A stretch of DNA of 42,092 nt from Nanobdellota archaeon. Its GTDB lineage: Archaea; Nanobdellota; Nanobdellia; Pacearchaeales; GW2011-AR1. Each line of letters begins with the position of its first letter. Within the stretch, counting starts at the first letter, position 1. Both the position numbers and the translations under genes were made by a program. Below are positions 1-8,063 of this stretch, piece after piece. Under the pieces are notes generated by a model. That model did not search any database and was not told the DNA's origin. It was given only the letters and a program-made list of their open reading frames with translations. The DNA is taken from contig JAUWPB010000007.1 in the NCBI GenBank assembly GCA_030611805.1, forward strand, positions 1 through 42,092, given 5' to 3'.

Positions 1-101
1 ATAACATTAGTAATAACAACCCAAACTCCGCCAGTCGCAACCAAGACCAACGCCACAATAATTAGCATTGTTATGATGCCTGATATTCCTCTTTTATTCA
101 T
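1..101 (-). CDS. Type IV pilin-like protein, N-terminus only (runs off window start)
   Basis: The minus strand opens with ATG at 101 and encodes M-N-K-R-G followed by a long hydrophobic stretch (ISGIITMLIIVALVLVATGG) that stays open to the window edge. A short basic head, a Gly before the hydrophobic helix and no classical cleavage site match an archaeal class III (pilin/archaellin) signal peptide, processed by an A24 prepilin peptidase such as the one encoded at 36209. Only 33 codons are visible, so the mature domain is unknown. It is divergent from the surface-protein gene starting at 192 and shares an AT-rich intergenic region with it. It could instead be any small membrane protein with an N-terminal helix. 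Confidence 0.6.
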   Translation of the reverse strand, partial: MNKRGISGIITMLIIVALVLVATGGVWVVITNV

Positions 102-191
102 TAGAAAATAAAAGATTAGGCTTATATAAATTTAATTAAAAAGAAAATTCAATAAAGATAATTTTAAAAAGTAGAATTAATTAATTATTTT

Positions 192-1985
192 ATGAAAAAA
201 GAAGTGTTTTTATTTAGTTTTTTAATTATTGTATTAATACTCTGTGTATCTTTTACAATTGCACAAGAAGATGATGCAGGAGATGCAGATAACGAACAAT
301 CAAAAATAGATAAGGCATATAATTGTCTTGAAGATAAAGTAAAAGACAAGTGTTCTTCTCTTTCTTCAGAAGAAAGAATTTTTTCCTTATTGGCAATTAA
401 AGAATGTAAAGATGAAATTATTTCTGATTCACAAAGTGATGAATGCTGGCCAGATTCTGGCTGCAGGATAAAAACAACTGCTCAGGCAATTTTAGCGTTA
501 GATAAAGCAAATGTTAATACTGATGAGGCAATTGAATGGCTATCCTCTCAAAATGCAACTCCTTTAGATATGGATTGGTATTTGCAAATTGAAAGTTCTG
601 AAGAAACAACCTGCACAGTAACTTATTCTGGCTCATCTTATCAAATAATAATCGGAGAAGATAAAAAAATAAATTCAGGAGCAGGAAGCTGTTTAAGTTT
701 ATCAGAAGGGGGGTGGTGGCTCAAAGTTTCTTCAGGATGTTATGGCAGAGAGTTTGAGATTAAGTGCCACGATAGTTCTTTTTTAACAAATCTTTTATTT
801 AAAAAAACAACATCTTCTACAATTCATGTTTCAGAAAAAACAACATCTGCATCAGCAGAAGCATCTACCTACGAGAAAATTAATTCTTTTTGCTTTGCAC
901 AAGGAGGCTCTTGCGAGTATGAAGGAAGTTTATGGGCTGCATTGGTTTTAAATTATTTGGATAAGGATGTGTCTGCTTACTTGCCTTATTTAGTCACAAT
1001 GGCAGATGAAAATGCAGAATATCTTCCTGAAGCTTTCTTATATTTTTTAACAGATGAATTTAGAATTGATTTATTATCAAAACAGGTGAATGATGAGTAT
1101 TGGGATGTGTCTGGAGATAAGTTTTATGACACTGCTTTGGCATTATATCCATTTTCTGACGAGCCTCAGGAAAAAACAAATTCCAAAAACTGGCTTTTAG
1201 AAGTTCAGGATAATAATGGATGCTGGCAGGGGAATATCCGGAACACTGCATTTATTTTATTTTCTGTTTGGCCAAAACAAATTTCTGAGGATGAAGATGA
1301 CATTGATTGTGAAGATGCAGGATATTCTTGTATGTCTGGTATAAATTGTCAGGAAGTAGGAGGGAATGAATTAGATTATTCTTGTGCAGGAATGTTTGTA
1401 TGTTGTGATAAGGAGCAGGTTTTGGAAAGCTGTGAGGAGCAGGGAGGAGAAATTTGCAATTCTGCTCAAAATTGTATAGGAGGAACAACTGTTGAATCAT
1501 CTGATTTAGATTACGGAGAAACTTGCTGTATTAGAGGTAGGTGTGAAGAACCAAAAGATGAACCAGATTGTGAGGACAATTTTGGAACCTGCAGAGCGTA
1601 TGAATGCGAAGAAGATGAAGAGACATCCATGACTTACACTTGTGATTATGGAGATGTCTGTTGTGTTGAAAAAACAACTGTTGAAAAAAGTTATTTTTGG
1701 ATTTGGATATTATTATTGTTAATTGTTTTAGTTGTATTAGGAATTATTTTTAAAGATAAATTAAGGACATTTTGGTTTAGGGCAAAATCTAAATTTGGGA
1801 AATCTAAAAAACCTCCTGGATGGAAACCAGCTCCCCCGGGATTTCCGCAATCGCAAATGAGAAGACCAATGCAGAGGAGAATATTGCCTCCAACACAGAG
1901 ACCACCGGTAAGAAGGGCTCCGGCAAAAAGACCTAAAGGAGAGATTGATGATGTTCTTAAAAAGTTGAAGGAAATGGGCAAGTGA
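192..1985 (+). CDS. Cys-rich membrane-anchored surface protein with toroid-like repeats
   Basis: The 597-residue protein has a signal peptide (about 1-24, ending near TIAQ), a long extracellular part, one transmembrane helix near 500-520 and a basic Pro/Arg-rich cytoplasmic tail of about 77 residues. Segments near residues 95-115 (TTAQAILALDKA...WL) and 315-355 (TALALYP...NWLLEVQ...GCW) resemble alpha-alpha toroid repeats of terpenoid-cyclase/prenyltransferase-like domains, but no catalytic motif is evident. Residues about 380-500 hold several copies of a Cys module (C-x-GG-x-C ... CC-x-G-x-C) also seen in the proteins at 2030 and 30226. A low-complexity TTSASAEAST segment lies near residue 217. 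The gene at 2030 follows 44 bp downstream. Function unknown; a cell-surface role is inferred from topology. Confidence 0.75.
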   Translation: MKKEVFLFSFLIIVLILCVSFTIAQEDDAGDADNEQSKIDKAYNCLEDKVKDKCSSLSSEERIFSLLAIKECKDEIISDSQSDECWPDSGCRIKTTAQAILALDKANVNTDEAIEWLSSQNATPLDMDWYLQIESSEETTCTVTYSGSSYQIIIGEDKKINSGAGSCLSLSEGGWWLKVSSGCYGREFEIKCHDSSFLTNLLFKKTTSSTIHVSEKTTSASAEASTYEKINSFCFAQGGSCEYEGSLWAALVLNYLDKDVSAYLPYLVTMADENAEYLPEAFLYFLTDEFRIDLLSKQVNDEYWDVSGDKFYDTALALYPFSDEPQEKTNSKNWLLEVQDNNGCWQGNIRNTAFILFSVWPKQISEDEDDIDCEDAGYSCMSGINCQEVGGNELDYSCAGMFVCCDKEQVLESCEEQGGEICNSAQNCIGGTTVESSDLDYGETCCIRGRCEEPKDEPDCEDNFGTCRAYECEEDEETSMTYTCDYGDVCCVEKTTVEKSYFWIWILLLLIVLVVLGIIFKDKLRTFWFRAKSKFGKSKKPPGWKPAPPGFPQSQMRRPMQRRILPPTQRPPVRRAPAKRPKGEIDDVLKKLKEMGK

Positions 1986-2029
1986 TTTAAAAAACAAACT
2001 TTATTAACCTGATTTTCTTTTACTAAATT

Positions 2030-3313
2030 ATGAAAAAAAGTATTATCATTTTATTTATCTTAATATTCCTGCCAATTATTTCAGCAGTTGAATTTGACAT
2101 TAAAACAGAATTTAGCCAGGGGGAAACACTCATGGCAAAAGTTTCAGGAAATTTTCTTGACCCAATTCTTAAAGAAAATATATTTTTTTATCGAGGGCAT
2201 GTGAGGATTTCTATAAATCCTAAAGTCGCAAAGATAGACGACGAATTTTACATTTACGCCCCGCTTTTAGGCAAAAACCCAGATAACTATTCAATCTCTA
2301 TAGAAAATGTGAAGTATATGAAAGGAAGCCAGGTTAGCGAGGAAAATATTGTTCAGAATTTTTCAATAACCTCAGACACCGCAGATTTTTCAATAACTCC
2401 TGGTTTTATTATCACTAAAGAGGATTTTATTATAGAAGCACAAAACTTGCAGGATTATCAAATTACCATTCAAATAAAAACAGATGCCCAAAGCAGTGGA
2501 GGATTTTTTGATTCCTTATTTGAAGACACAACAGAAGAGAATTCAGTAACTTTAAAATCAGGAGAAATAAAAAAAATAAGTTTTGAGGTAGAAGATATAA
2601 CCCTGCCAACATTTAAAAAAATAGAGTTAAGCACCGAGGATTTGAAATACGAAATTCCTGTTTATGTTTATTTGAATGAAACTGTTTCTGGTAAAAAGAA
2701 AAAGGACTTTGAACTTGAGCCGTCAGAATTACATATTTCTATGGCCACTAATTCAAACACTACAAGAATAATTTATCTTTTTAATACTGGCGATAAAACA
2801 TTAAAGAATATTTCATTATCTGTATCTGATTCATTAAAACCTTATCTTTCTTTTTCAATAAGTGAAATTAAAGAATTAGAGGAGAATTCCAGCATTAAAA
2901 TTGAACTGTACTTGTCTTCGGACAATGAAGAGAAAACAATTGAAGGGCAAATAACAGCAAAACAAGAAGATGTTCTTTACACTTACTCTGCAGTATTTTT
3001 GAACTTCATAAAAGATTATATTCCTTTAGATGGCGAAGAGGAAACAATCACAATAACAAAAACTTGTGAGGAAATGAATGGAGCAATTTGTAAAGAAAAT
3101 GAAGAATGTGATAAGGAACCAAAATATGCTAAGGACGGAAAATGTTGTTTAGGAACTTGCGAGGAAATAAAAGAAAGTTCGTCGGGAAAAATAATCGGCT
3201 GGTCAATAGTCATAGCAGTTGTTGTTTTTTTAATCTGGTTTTTTAAGGCAAAATATAGGGGAGCAAAAAGAGAAATTAATTTATTGAAGATTGGGAAAGG
3301 GAAGAAGAAATGA
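2030..3313 (+). CDS. Secreted/anchored beta-rich protein with Cys module and C-terminal TM
   Basis: A signal peptide (about 1-19, ending ISAVEF) is followed by a beta-rich extracellular region with alternating hydrophobic residues, consistent with Ig-like domains. A Cys module lies near residues 345-380 (CEEMNGAIC ... KCCLGTCEE), then one transmembrane helix around 390-407 and a short basic tail. The Cys module matches those in the proteins at 192 and 30226. The stop codon overlaps the start of the CBS-domain gene at 3310 (ATGA), so the two are probably cotranscribed. I do not recognise a named family; it looks like a DPANN surface protein. Confidence 0.7.
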   Translation: MKKSIIILFILIFLPIISAVEFDIKTEFSQGETLMAKVSGNFLDPILKENIFFYRGHVRISINPKVAKIDDEFYIYAPLLGKNPDNYSISIENVKYMKGSQVSEENIVQNFSITSDTADFSITPGFIITKEDFIIEAQNLQDYQITIQIKTDAQSSGGFFDSLFEDTTEENSVTLKSGEIKKISFEVEDITLPTFKKIELSTEDLKYEIPVYVYLNETVSGKKKKDFELEPSELHISMATNSNTTRIIYLFNTGDKTLKNISLSVSDSLKPYLSFSISEIKELEENSSIKIELYLSSDNEEKTIEGQITAKQEDVLYTYSAVFLNFIKDYIPLDGEEETITITKTCEEMNGAICKENEECDKEPKYAKDGKCCLGTCEEIKESSSGKIIGWSIVIAVVVFLIWFFKAKYRGAKREINLLKIGKGKKK

Positions 3314-4323
3314 TCTCCAAAATAATCCTAATAATTTTTTTAGTATCTTTATCAGGGCTTTTCTCAGGTTTAACTCTTGGTTTGCTTGGTTTGGACAAAA
3401 CAGACTTAGAGAGAAAAATTAAGTTAAAAGATAAAAAAGCAAAAAAAATTTATTCTATTCGTAAAAAAGGAAATTTATTGTTATGCACTTTGTTGCTGGG
3501 AAATGTTGCTGTAAATTCTGCCTTGGCAATTTTTCTTAGTAGTATTCTTAGCGGAGTTTTAGCAGGAATTTTTGCCACTGGACTGATTGTTATATTTGGA
3601 GAAATTCTGCCTCAGGCAACTATTTCCCGTTATGCTTTGGTAGTTGGTTCTAAAACAGTCTGGTTAGTGAAAATTTTTATCTTTGTATTATATCCTCTTT
3701 GCTGGCCAATGGCAAAAGTGTTGGATAAGATGCTTGGAGAGGAAATGCCTACAATCTGGACACGAAAGGAATTAGCAGAAATTATAAAACACCATGAAGA
3801 TTCTCCTCAATCTAAATTAGATGCTGATGAAGAAAGAATAATTTTAGGAGCACTTTCTTTTTCAGAAAAAACAGCTCACGATGTTTTAACTCCAAGGTCA
3901 GTTGTTTTTTCCTTAAATGTAAATTCTTTCCTTGACGAAAATCTTTTGAAAAAAATAAAAGAGTCAGGATTTACAAGAATCCCTGTTTATAAAAATAAAA
4001 CAGATAATATTATTGGATTGCTTTATTCTAAAGATTTAATTGGTTTTCACAGGAAGAAAAAAATAAAAGAATTATACAGAAAGAAAAATTTGTTAATAGT
4101 ATCTCCCGAAAAAAAATTAGACACGCTTCTTAATGATTTTATTAAAAAAAGAATTCATCTTGCATTTGTATTTAATCAATATGGGGAATTTATGGGGCTG
4201 GTGACCCTTGAAGATATTGTGGAAGAGGTTCTTAAAACAGAAATTGTAGATGAAGATGATCATGTAGTTGATTTACAAAAACTTGCAAAAACCAAAGCAA
4301 GTAGTAAATCTTTGAAGAGGTAA
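3310..4323 (+). CDS. CNNM/CorC-type DUF21 and CBS-domain membrane transporter
   Basis: The N-terminal half (residues 1-140) is a DUF21 domain with about four membrane segments, the SGLFSGLTLGLLGL start and the GNVAVN motif typical of CNNM/HlyC-CorC proteins. The C-terminal half carries a CBS pair: HDVLTPRSVVFSL near 200 and HLAFVFNQYGEFMGLVTLED near 295-315. Family members transport Mg2+ or other divalent cations, or protect against them. At 337 residues it lacks the CorC_HlyC C-terminal domain of longer bacterial members. The start overlaps the previous stop by 4 bp. Family assignment is strong; the transported ion is not known. Confidence 0.88.
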   Translation: MISKIILIIFLVSLSGLFSGLTLGLLGLDKTDLERKIKLKDKKAKKIYSIRKKGNLLLCTLLLGNVAVNSALAIFLSSILSGVLAGIFATGLIVIFGEILPQATISRYALVVGSKTVWLVKIFIFVLYPLCWPMAKVLDKMLGEEMPTIWTRKELAEIIKHHEDSPQSKLDADEERIILGALSFSEKTAHDVLTPRSVVFSLNVNSFLDENLLKKIKESGFTRIPVYKNKTDNIIGLLYSKDLIGFHRKKKIKELYRKKNLLIVSPEKKLDTLLNDFIKKRIHLAFVFNQYGEFMGLVTLEDIVEEVLKTEIVDEDDHVVDLQKLAKTKASSKSLKR

Positions 4324-4459
4324 TTATTTAATTTTTTTCTCGAGCAACATTTGGGTTATAAGAGGTTAATTTCTTCCGATAGGGATTGGATTTTAGTGCA
4401 ACGATGCAGAAGGCAAGAAATCAAAGTTAAGAAAACGGCGTATCAAGGACGAAGTCCCA
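4324..4459. other. Intergenic stretch, no supported gene
   Basis: This 136-bp gap between convergent genes is less AT-rich than its surroundings from about 4341. It contains a short hairpin with arms GGAC/GTCC near 4449-4459. An open frame crosses it from a TTG codon, but its product is basic, lacks a family signature and mostly overlaps the HEPN gene antisense. I see no tRNA, no box C/D pair and no clear promoter, so any small RNA here is speculation. Confidence 0.3.
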
Positions 4460-4987
4460 TTAGTTTAAAGCATTCTTCACAAACAAATTCATTTCATCAA
4501 ATAATTCCCAAGCTTCAACATATCCAAAAAAAGAAAGTTGTAAATGAGTGTTAGCAAGAGAAATATCTATTGTTCTATTTTTCCAAGAAATTGGTAGTAA
4601 ACTTTTATCATGATTATTAAACTGAAATTTAAAATTATGTGATAAACAATTTCTAATTATTCTTGCAAATTGAAACCACTGTTGTGATTCAAATATCTGC
4701 TTTTGTTGAGTTTCTCTTGAATAATCTTTAATTAATTCAAATGTTTCTTTAATTAAAATTCTTAATCCCATATTAATAAATTCTTTACAAGCAATATTTC
4801 TATCATTTTCTTTTTTCATCATCTCTGCAACTTGTTTAAATTGAATTGAATATGTACCAAATTTACAATTTGATTCTTCTAATATTGGATATATTTTTTC
4901 GTTAGAGAATAAACTTGTTGAAGCTAAAACTAAAATGAAATTATTTTTTGCATTTTCTAATTGAGATAACAATTCACTTTTGTTCAT
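4460..4987 (-). CDS. HEPN-like protein (possible ribonuclease of the RX4H type)
   Basis: The 175-residue, mostly alpha-helical protein contains FARIIRNCLSHNF, an R-N-x-x-x-H pattern (R112, N113, H117) that fits the RX4-6H motif of HEPN domains, usually the catalytic motif of metal-independent RNases in toxin-antitoxin, abortive-infection and Cas systems. Upstream helices (LRILIKETFELIKDYS) suit the four-helix HEPN bundle. No MNT nucleotidyltransferase partner is adjacent; the nearest genes are the RelE/RHH pair at 5113-5663. The downstream third (NHDKSLLPISWKNRTIDI) resembles extensions of HEPN families that carry a small beta hairpin. Catalytic activity is inferred from the motif; it could also be a non-enzymatic HEPN. 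Confidence 0.55.
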   Translation of the reverse strand: MNKSELLSQLENAKNNFILVLASTSLFSNEKIYPILEESNCKFGTYSIQFKQVAEMMKKENDRNIACKEFINMGLRILIKETFELIKDYSRETQQKQIFESQQWFQFARIIRNCLSHNFKFQFNNHDKSLLPISWKNRTIDISLANTHLQLSFFGYVEAWELFDEMNLFVKNALN

Positions 4988-5100
4988 ACGTGAAGAATAC
5001 TTTTTGTTCTATATAAATTTTGTGACCTGCCGAGTAATATTTCACTTAACAACTTTTAATCAAACTTTTTAAAAAAATTTCTTATAAATAATTTTATTTC

Positions 5101-5132
5101 TCTTTCTTTTCTTTAGCCATTAATTCCCGTAA
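5101..5132. repeat. 32-bp direct repeat, copy 1
   Basis: This 32-base stretch is identical to 6259-6290. Here it overlaps the 3' end of the RelE-like toxin gene, supplying its last codons (T-G-I-N-G) and stop. At the other copy it encodes the C-terminus of a different protein (LRELMAKEKKD) in another frame. The match ends abruptly on both sides. Confidence 0.9.
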
Positions 5133-5409
5133 GATATTTTTCCAAATCTTTGTAATCTTTTTTTCTGTCTAAAAGACAAACTAAAACTATATTTGGCTGG
5201 AGCACAACATAAATAAGACGGGTTTCTTTTTTGTTTAAATTAAGTCTGACTCTAAAAACTTTTGAATAAGATTTTGAATGAACTGCTTTATATCTATAAG
5301 GATTTTCTTTTATTAATTGGATTTTATCATAAATTAATTTTCGGGATTTGGAATCCAGTTTACTAATTTGTTTATTAAATTGTTTCAAAGGGATAATGTT
5401 AAAACTCAT
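5113..5409 (-). CDS. RelE/ParE-superfamily toxin
   Basis: The 98-residue basic protein has the family layout: N-terminal helices (LKQFNKQISKLDSKSRKLIYDKI), then a beta sheet with VFRVRL and KETRLIYVV, ending near LLDRKKDYKDLEKYL. RelE-type toxins cleave ribosome-bound mRNA; ParE types act on gyrase, and the sequence alone does not decide. Its ATG overlaps the antitoxin stop by 4 bp (5406-5409), so it is translationally coupled to it. The C-terminal codons lie inside the direct repeat 5101-5132, suggesting the end of the gene was fixed by whatever event created the repeat. Confidence 0.75.
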   Translation of the reverse strand: MSFNIIPLKQFNKQISKLDSKSRKLIYDKIQLIKENPYRYKAVHSKSYSKVFRVRLNLNKKETRLIYVVLQPNIVLVCLLDRKKDYKDLEKYLTGING

Positions 5410-5663
5410 CTTAGAAGAATTTTATTTAATTCTTCTTCTGTTGAAAAATCTTTTTCTTTTACTGCTTTTGTTATTACAGCATCTATTAATTCAATTTCTT
5501 TGTTAGTAAATGTTTCATCAAATTCGTTTTGATTAAATACTTTTTCTCTCATGCTTTCAGTAGCCAATTCTTGAATATTTCTATACCCAAAATTCTCAGC
5601 ATAGCTTTGAGCAGCCTTAAGAAGATTTTCAGGAATCTTGAGATTTATTTGTTTTGTTTCCAT
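5406..5663 (-). CDS. RHH-type antitoxin of the RelE-like module
   Basis: This 85-residue protein begins METKQINLKIPENLLKAAQS, a beta strand followed by an amphipathic helix, typical of ribbon-helix-helix antitoxins, and ends with an acidic toxin-binding tail (KEKDFSTEEELNKILLR). It precedes the toxin with a 4-bp overlap. A perfect 12-bp palindrome just upstream (5666-5677) is the likely operator for autoregulation. Confidence 0.72.
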   Translation of the reverse strand: METKQINLKIPENLLKAAQSYAENFGYRNIQELATESMREKVFNQNEFDETFTNKEIELIDAVITKAVKEKDFSTEEELNKILLR

Positions 5664-5697
5664 GATATCTATAGATACCTATAAGTATTTAAACTTT
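5664..5697 (-). promoter_or_regulatory. Promoter and palindromic operator of the toxin-antitoxin module
   Basis: A perfect palindrome TATCTATAGATA at 5666-5677, extended imperfectly to 5664-5679, sits directly in front of the antitoxin ATG. A TATA-like TTTAAATACTT lies just upstream of it (about 5684-5694). This arrangement fits repression by the RHH antitoxin; binding is inferred. Confidence 0.5.
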
Positions 5698-5742
5698 TTG
5701 ATTACTTTTTGTTTCATATTTTTTAGAAAGCGAAGGAGAAGT

Positions 5743-6219
5743 TCAAGAATACTCTTTGTTTTTATTTTTAAAATCTAATTCAATACTTAATTTGTGTAAT
5801 ATAATTCCAATTTTATTTACTTTATTACGAACAATATCTGATTTTAAATTATCTTTATGTTCCAAGAGAAAATTATTGAAATCAAGCAACATATTATCAA
5901 TCTCTTTTGGTGTTGAAATTTCCCAAACTTGTCTGTAAATAATTCCATTGATAATATCATCTTTACTCTTGTCAATCCATTTTTCATGAATTATTTTATC
6001 AAATTTGCCGTCAATAAACGAATAAATATCCCATTCTTCAGTAACTGGAGCATTATTTTTATACTCTCCAATATTAACTTGTTTTAATATTCTATGACCT
6101 TTTAATGTATTATCAAAAGAAATCCCATCTCCCTTATCATTTAATTCAACAGTAATAAAGTATTTATCTGCTGAATTCTCTGGCATTATCCCACATAATA
6201 GTTTAATTTTTTCTGACAT
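5743..6219 (-). CDS. Hypothetical protein between the two direct-repeat copies
   Basis: I chose ATG at 6219 (MSEKIKLLCGIMPENSADKY) over an upstream TTG at 6231, because a TATA-like ATTTGTTAAATATC lies directly in front. The 158-residue soluble protein has an N-terminal beta-rich half (YFITVELNDKGDGISFDNTL, HRILKQVNIGEY) and a C-terminal helical half (IDNMLLDFNNFLLEHKDNL). I recognise no family. It lies with the RelE/RHH pair inside the region bracketed by the 32-bp repeat, so it probably arrived as part of the same cassette. Confidence 0.6.
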   Translation of the reverse strand: MSEKIKLLCGIMPENSADKYFITVELNDKGDGISFDNTLKGHRILKQVNIGEYKNNAPVTEEWDIYSFIDGKFDKIIHEKWIDKSKDDIINGIIYRQVWEISTPKEIDNMLLDFNNFLLEHKDNLKSDIVRNKVNKIGIILHKLSIELDFKNKNKEYS

Positions 6220-6254
6220 GATATTTAACAAATTACAATATTTTTGATTATTTT

Positions 6255-6704
6255 TTAATCTTTCTTTTCTTTAGCCATTAATTCCCGTAACTTCTTTTCC
6301 AGAATATTTTTTTCAACCTGAATAATTCTTGCAACCTCATCATAACCATGAAGCCGTCTTGTAAGCTCGCTAAAAATATCGCTCCATCCATTATTTGTCA
6401 ATGCAATTAATTCCGGCGACAAAATCTCAACATTAGCAGGCATATATTTAAACATTAATATCGCAAGATTCAAAATCTCTTCAACTTCTACTTCCACCTC
6501 TGCAAATGTTGTGTAAAAATCCTTGTTGTCTTTCATCAAGACTGGCTCATGCAATTTTTTCTCAATAACACCGACCCCTTTTTCTTCATCAATTTTACCA
6601 ATTATATTATTCAATGTCTCAGTCAGATGCTCCGGAGGTTTTCCAATTACTTCTATTATCAAAATTGCCTTGATGTTTCGCGTTTCTCTTTCATCTAAAC
6701 TCAT
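6255..6704 (-). CDS. Conserved archaeal-type hypothetical protein
   Basis: The 149-residue acidic protein begins MSLDERETRNIKAILIIEVI and has an alternating beta/alpha pattern suggestive of a ferredoxin-like or ACT-like domain (ILIIEVIGKPPEHLTETL; VEVEVEEILNLAILMFKYM), then a long C-terminal helix rich in charge (VARIIQVEKNILEKKLREL). There is no signal peptide or Cys motif. Its final codons coincide with copy 2 of the 32-bp repeat. It is the probable insertion target of the neighbouring cassette. It overlaps the start-distal end of the ComEA-like gene by 14 bp. Function unknown. Confidence 0.6.
   Translation of the reverse strand: MSLDERETRNIKAILIIEVIGKPPEHLTETLNNIIGKIDEEKGVGVIEKKLHEPVLMKDNKDFYTTFAEVEVEVEEILNLAILMFKYMPANVEILSPELIALTNNGWSDIFSELTRRLHGYDEVARIIQVEKNILEKKLRELMAKEKKD
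6259..6290. repeat. 32-bp direct repeat, copy 2
   Basis: Identical to 5101-5132 in the same orientation and 1158 bp away. It encodes the C-terminus of the gene at 6255-6704. The two copies flank the RelE/RHH module and one hypothetical gene. Confidence 0.9.
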
Positions 6705-7251
6705 TTTTATTAAATCTATTTTTTTTAATTATAAATAAAAACCCAAGCAAAAAACAAAAAATCACAAAACCATATGCTGGATAATTTGCTTTGCCTAAAA
6801 TCTTTTCATTATCTAAATTTTCTTTATTGCTTGTGCCCTTTAGGGTATCTTCGCTTTTTATAACTTGTGGATGTAATCTTATTTCTTCTAACTCAGTATT
6901 TGTGATATCAGTTTCTTTTTCTTGCTCATTTAGAGGTACGCCTGTGGTGTTAATTATTTCTTCAACTAATTCTTCTATTTCTTGCGTGTTTTCTTCATCT
7001 TCAACACAAGCCAATCCTTGCTCTTTAATTTGAGAAAGATAAATAGGACCAATACCTTTTATATCAATTAAATCCTACACACTTTCAAAAGGCCTTGCTT
7101 TGATAATTAGATCTGCTCTTGTAAGGCCAATATTTATAATTTCATCCAATTCACTTAATGAAGCAGAATTAATATCAATCTGTCCCTCTTCGCAATTTGC
7201 ATGTACATTTGTAATCATTAAGACAAGGAAAATTATCAACATATATTTCAT
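6691..7251 (-). pseudogene. ComEA-like HhH membrane protein interrupted by an in-frame TAG
   Basis: Reading from ATG at 7251 gives a signal peptide (MKYMLIIFLVLMITNVHA), then a helix-hairpin-helix DNA-binding domain (GQIDINSASLSELDEI ... DLIDIKGIGPIYLSQI), an acidic linker and a C-terminal transmembrane helix (YGFVIFCFLLGFLFIIKK). The reading frame is intact for 187 codons except codon 59, a TAG at 7075-7077, where ComEA-like domains commonly have Glu or Asp (FESV-x-DLIDIKGIG). Family members bind DNA at the cell surface. Unusually, the HhH comes first and the anchor last. Other genes here end in TAG (24800, 25696, 36121), so readthrough is unlikely. A point mutation or sequencing error is the best explanation. 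Confidence 0.65.
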
Positions 7252-7275
7252 AAAATTAATAAGAAATTAATGATT

Positions 7276-7899
7276 TTAAGTTTTGTTGTGTTTATTCCCA
7301 TATCTCTCCACAAAATTAACATACTCTATTTGCCCTCTTTTGCTCTTAGTAGACATTTCTTTAGAAATGTTTCGGGGGACACTCTTGGGTGTCGCGCTTT
7401 TCTTAGCAATCCAAATCTTTGAAAAAATCCCATTCTTCAAATACCATGCACATTTTTGTTTTTCTATTTTTGAAAGAATTCCATTCATCTTAACTTCAAC
7501 TCCAATAACACTATATGTACCTTTGTGAATTTGTTTAATTGAAATAAAGTCAGGAAAACCAGTTCCAATTGTCATAACTTTTGACCAAGGATTATATTTT
7601 CTTTTCGCAATAATTAATTTCCCTGTCTGTGGGAGTATTTGGTTATCTGCATCTTTTTCAAACTCAACATTGTTATTCCATTTATCAACAACTCTCCCTT
7701 TCTCTTCCAAATCTCTGCGTACTTTTAATTCAAACCTCGCACCACGCGCCCGGGAATTCTTTCCTTTTTTTATCTCAGACTTTTTTTTAGAAGTAGAAAA
7801 CACCCCTGCTTTATTCCAGGAAGTTTCATACTTTTCACTCCCTGCTTTCCGAATCATCTCCATGATTTTCTCTTTATTTTCTTTTTTTACCTTTTTCAT
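7276..7899 (-). CDS. PD-(D/E)XK-fold nuclease (VRR-NUC/Holliday-resolvase-like)
   Basis: The 207-residue basic protein carries the restriction-endonuclease-like core: GARFELKVRRDLEEKG (E57), a GTGFPDFI strand (D117), VIGVEVK (E135, K137) and a following helix with EKQKC (Q148). This layout fits VRR-NUC and archaeal Holliday-junction-resolvase-like nucleases, which cut branched or flapped DNA. The N-terminal 50 residues are a basic tail. Residues about 167-187 are encoded by a hairpin-rich insert (7339-7395) related to one in the cbf5 gene. It lies near the accessory cluster rather than a replication gene, so host repair and defence are both possible roles. Confidence 0.6.
   Translation of the reverse strand: MKKVKKENKEKIMEMIRKAGSEKYETSWNKAGVFSTSKKKSEIKKGKNSRARGARFELKVRRDLEEKGRVVDKWNNNVEFEKDADNQILPQTGKLIIAKRKYNPWSKVMTIGTGFPDFISIKQIHKGTYSVIGVEVKMNGILSKIEKQKCAWYLKNGIFSKIWIAKKSATPKSVPRNISKEMSTKSKRGQIEYVNFVERYGNKHNKT
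7339..7395 (-). repeat. Hairpin-bearing coding insert, copy in nuclease gene
   Basis: The segment contains one hairpin with arms ACATTTC/GAAATGT (7353-7370) and another with arms GACAC/GTGTC (7378-7393). The 20 bases at 7339-7358 match 18423-18442 in the cbf5 gene at 18 positions, and both copies keep the M-x-T-K-x-K frame. It resembles Rickettsia palindromic elements in concept. Confidence 0.55.
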
Positions 7900-8063
7900 A
7901 GAAAAACTAATGATTCAGATTATTTAAAATTTTATTAATATAATAATTTATTTATTAAGTAATTTTTTGTGTAGCTATCTTCTTCAACATTAAAAACCTC
8001 CTCTTACAATTTTTATATTTCTATCATATAAAAATTTAAATACCCCTTTAAAATTATAATTTA

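Noticed and set aside
1691-1997. Minus-strand open frames under the first surface protein
   Set aside because: They are antisense to a long gene with signal peptide and anchor and show no coding pattern.
4351-4554. Plus-strand 67-codon open frame
   Set aside because: It starts at TTG, overlaps the HEPN gene antisense and has no family pattern, so it is most likely chance.
7075-7077. TAG read as pyrrolysine or by a variant code
   Set aside because: Other intact genes in the window end in TAG (24800, 25696, 36121), and no PylS/PylT is visible.
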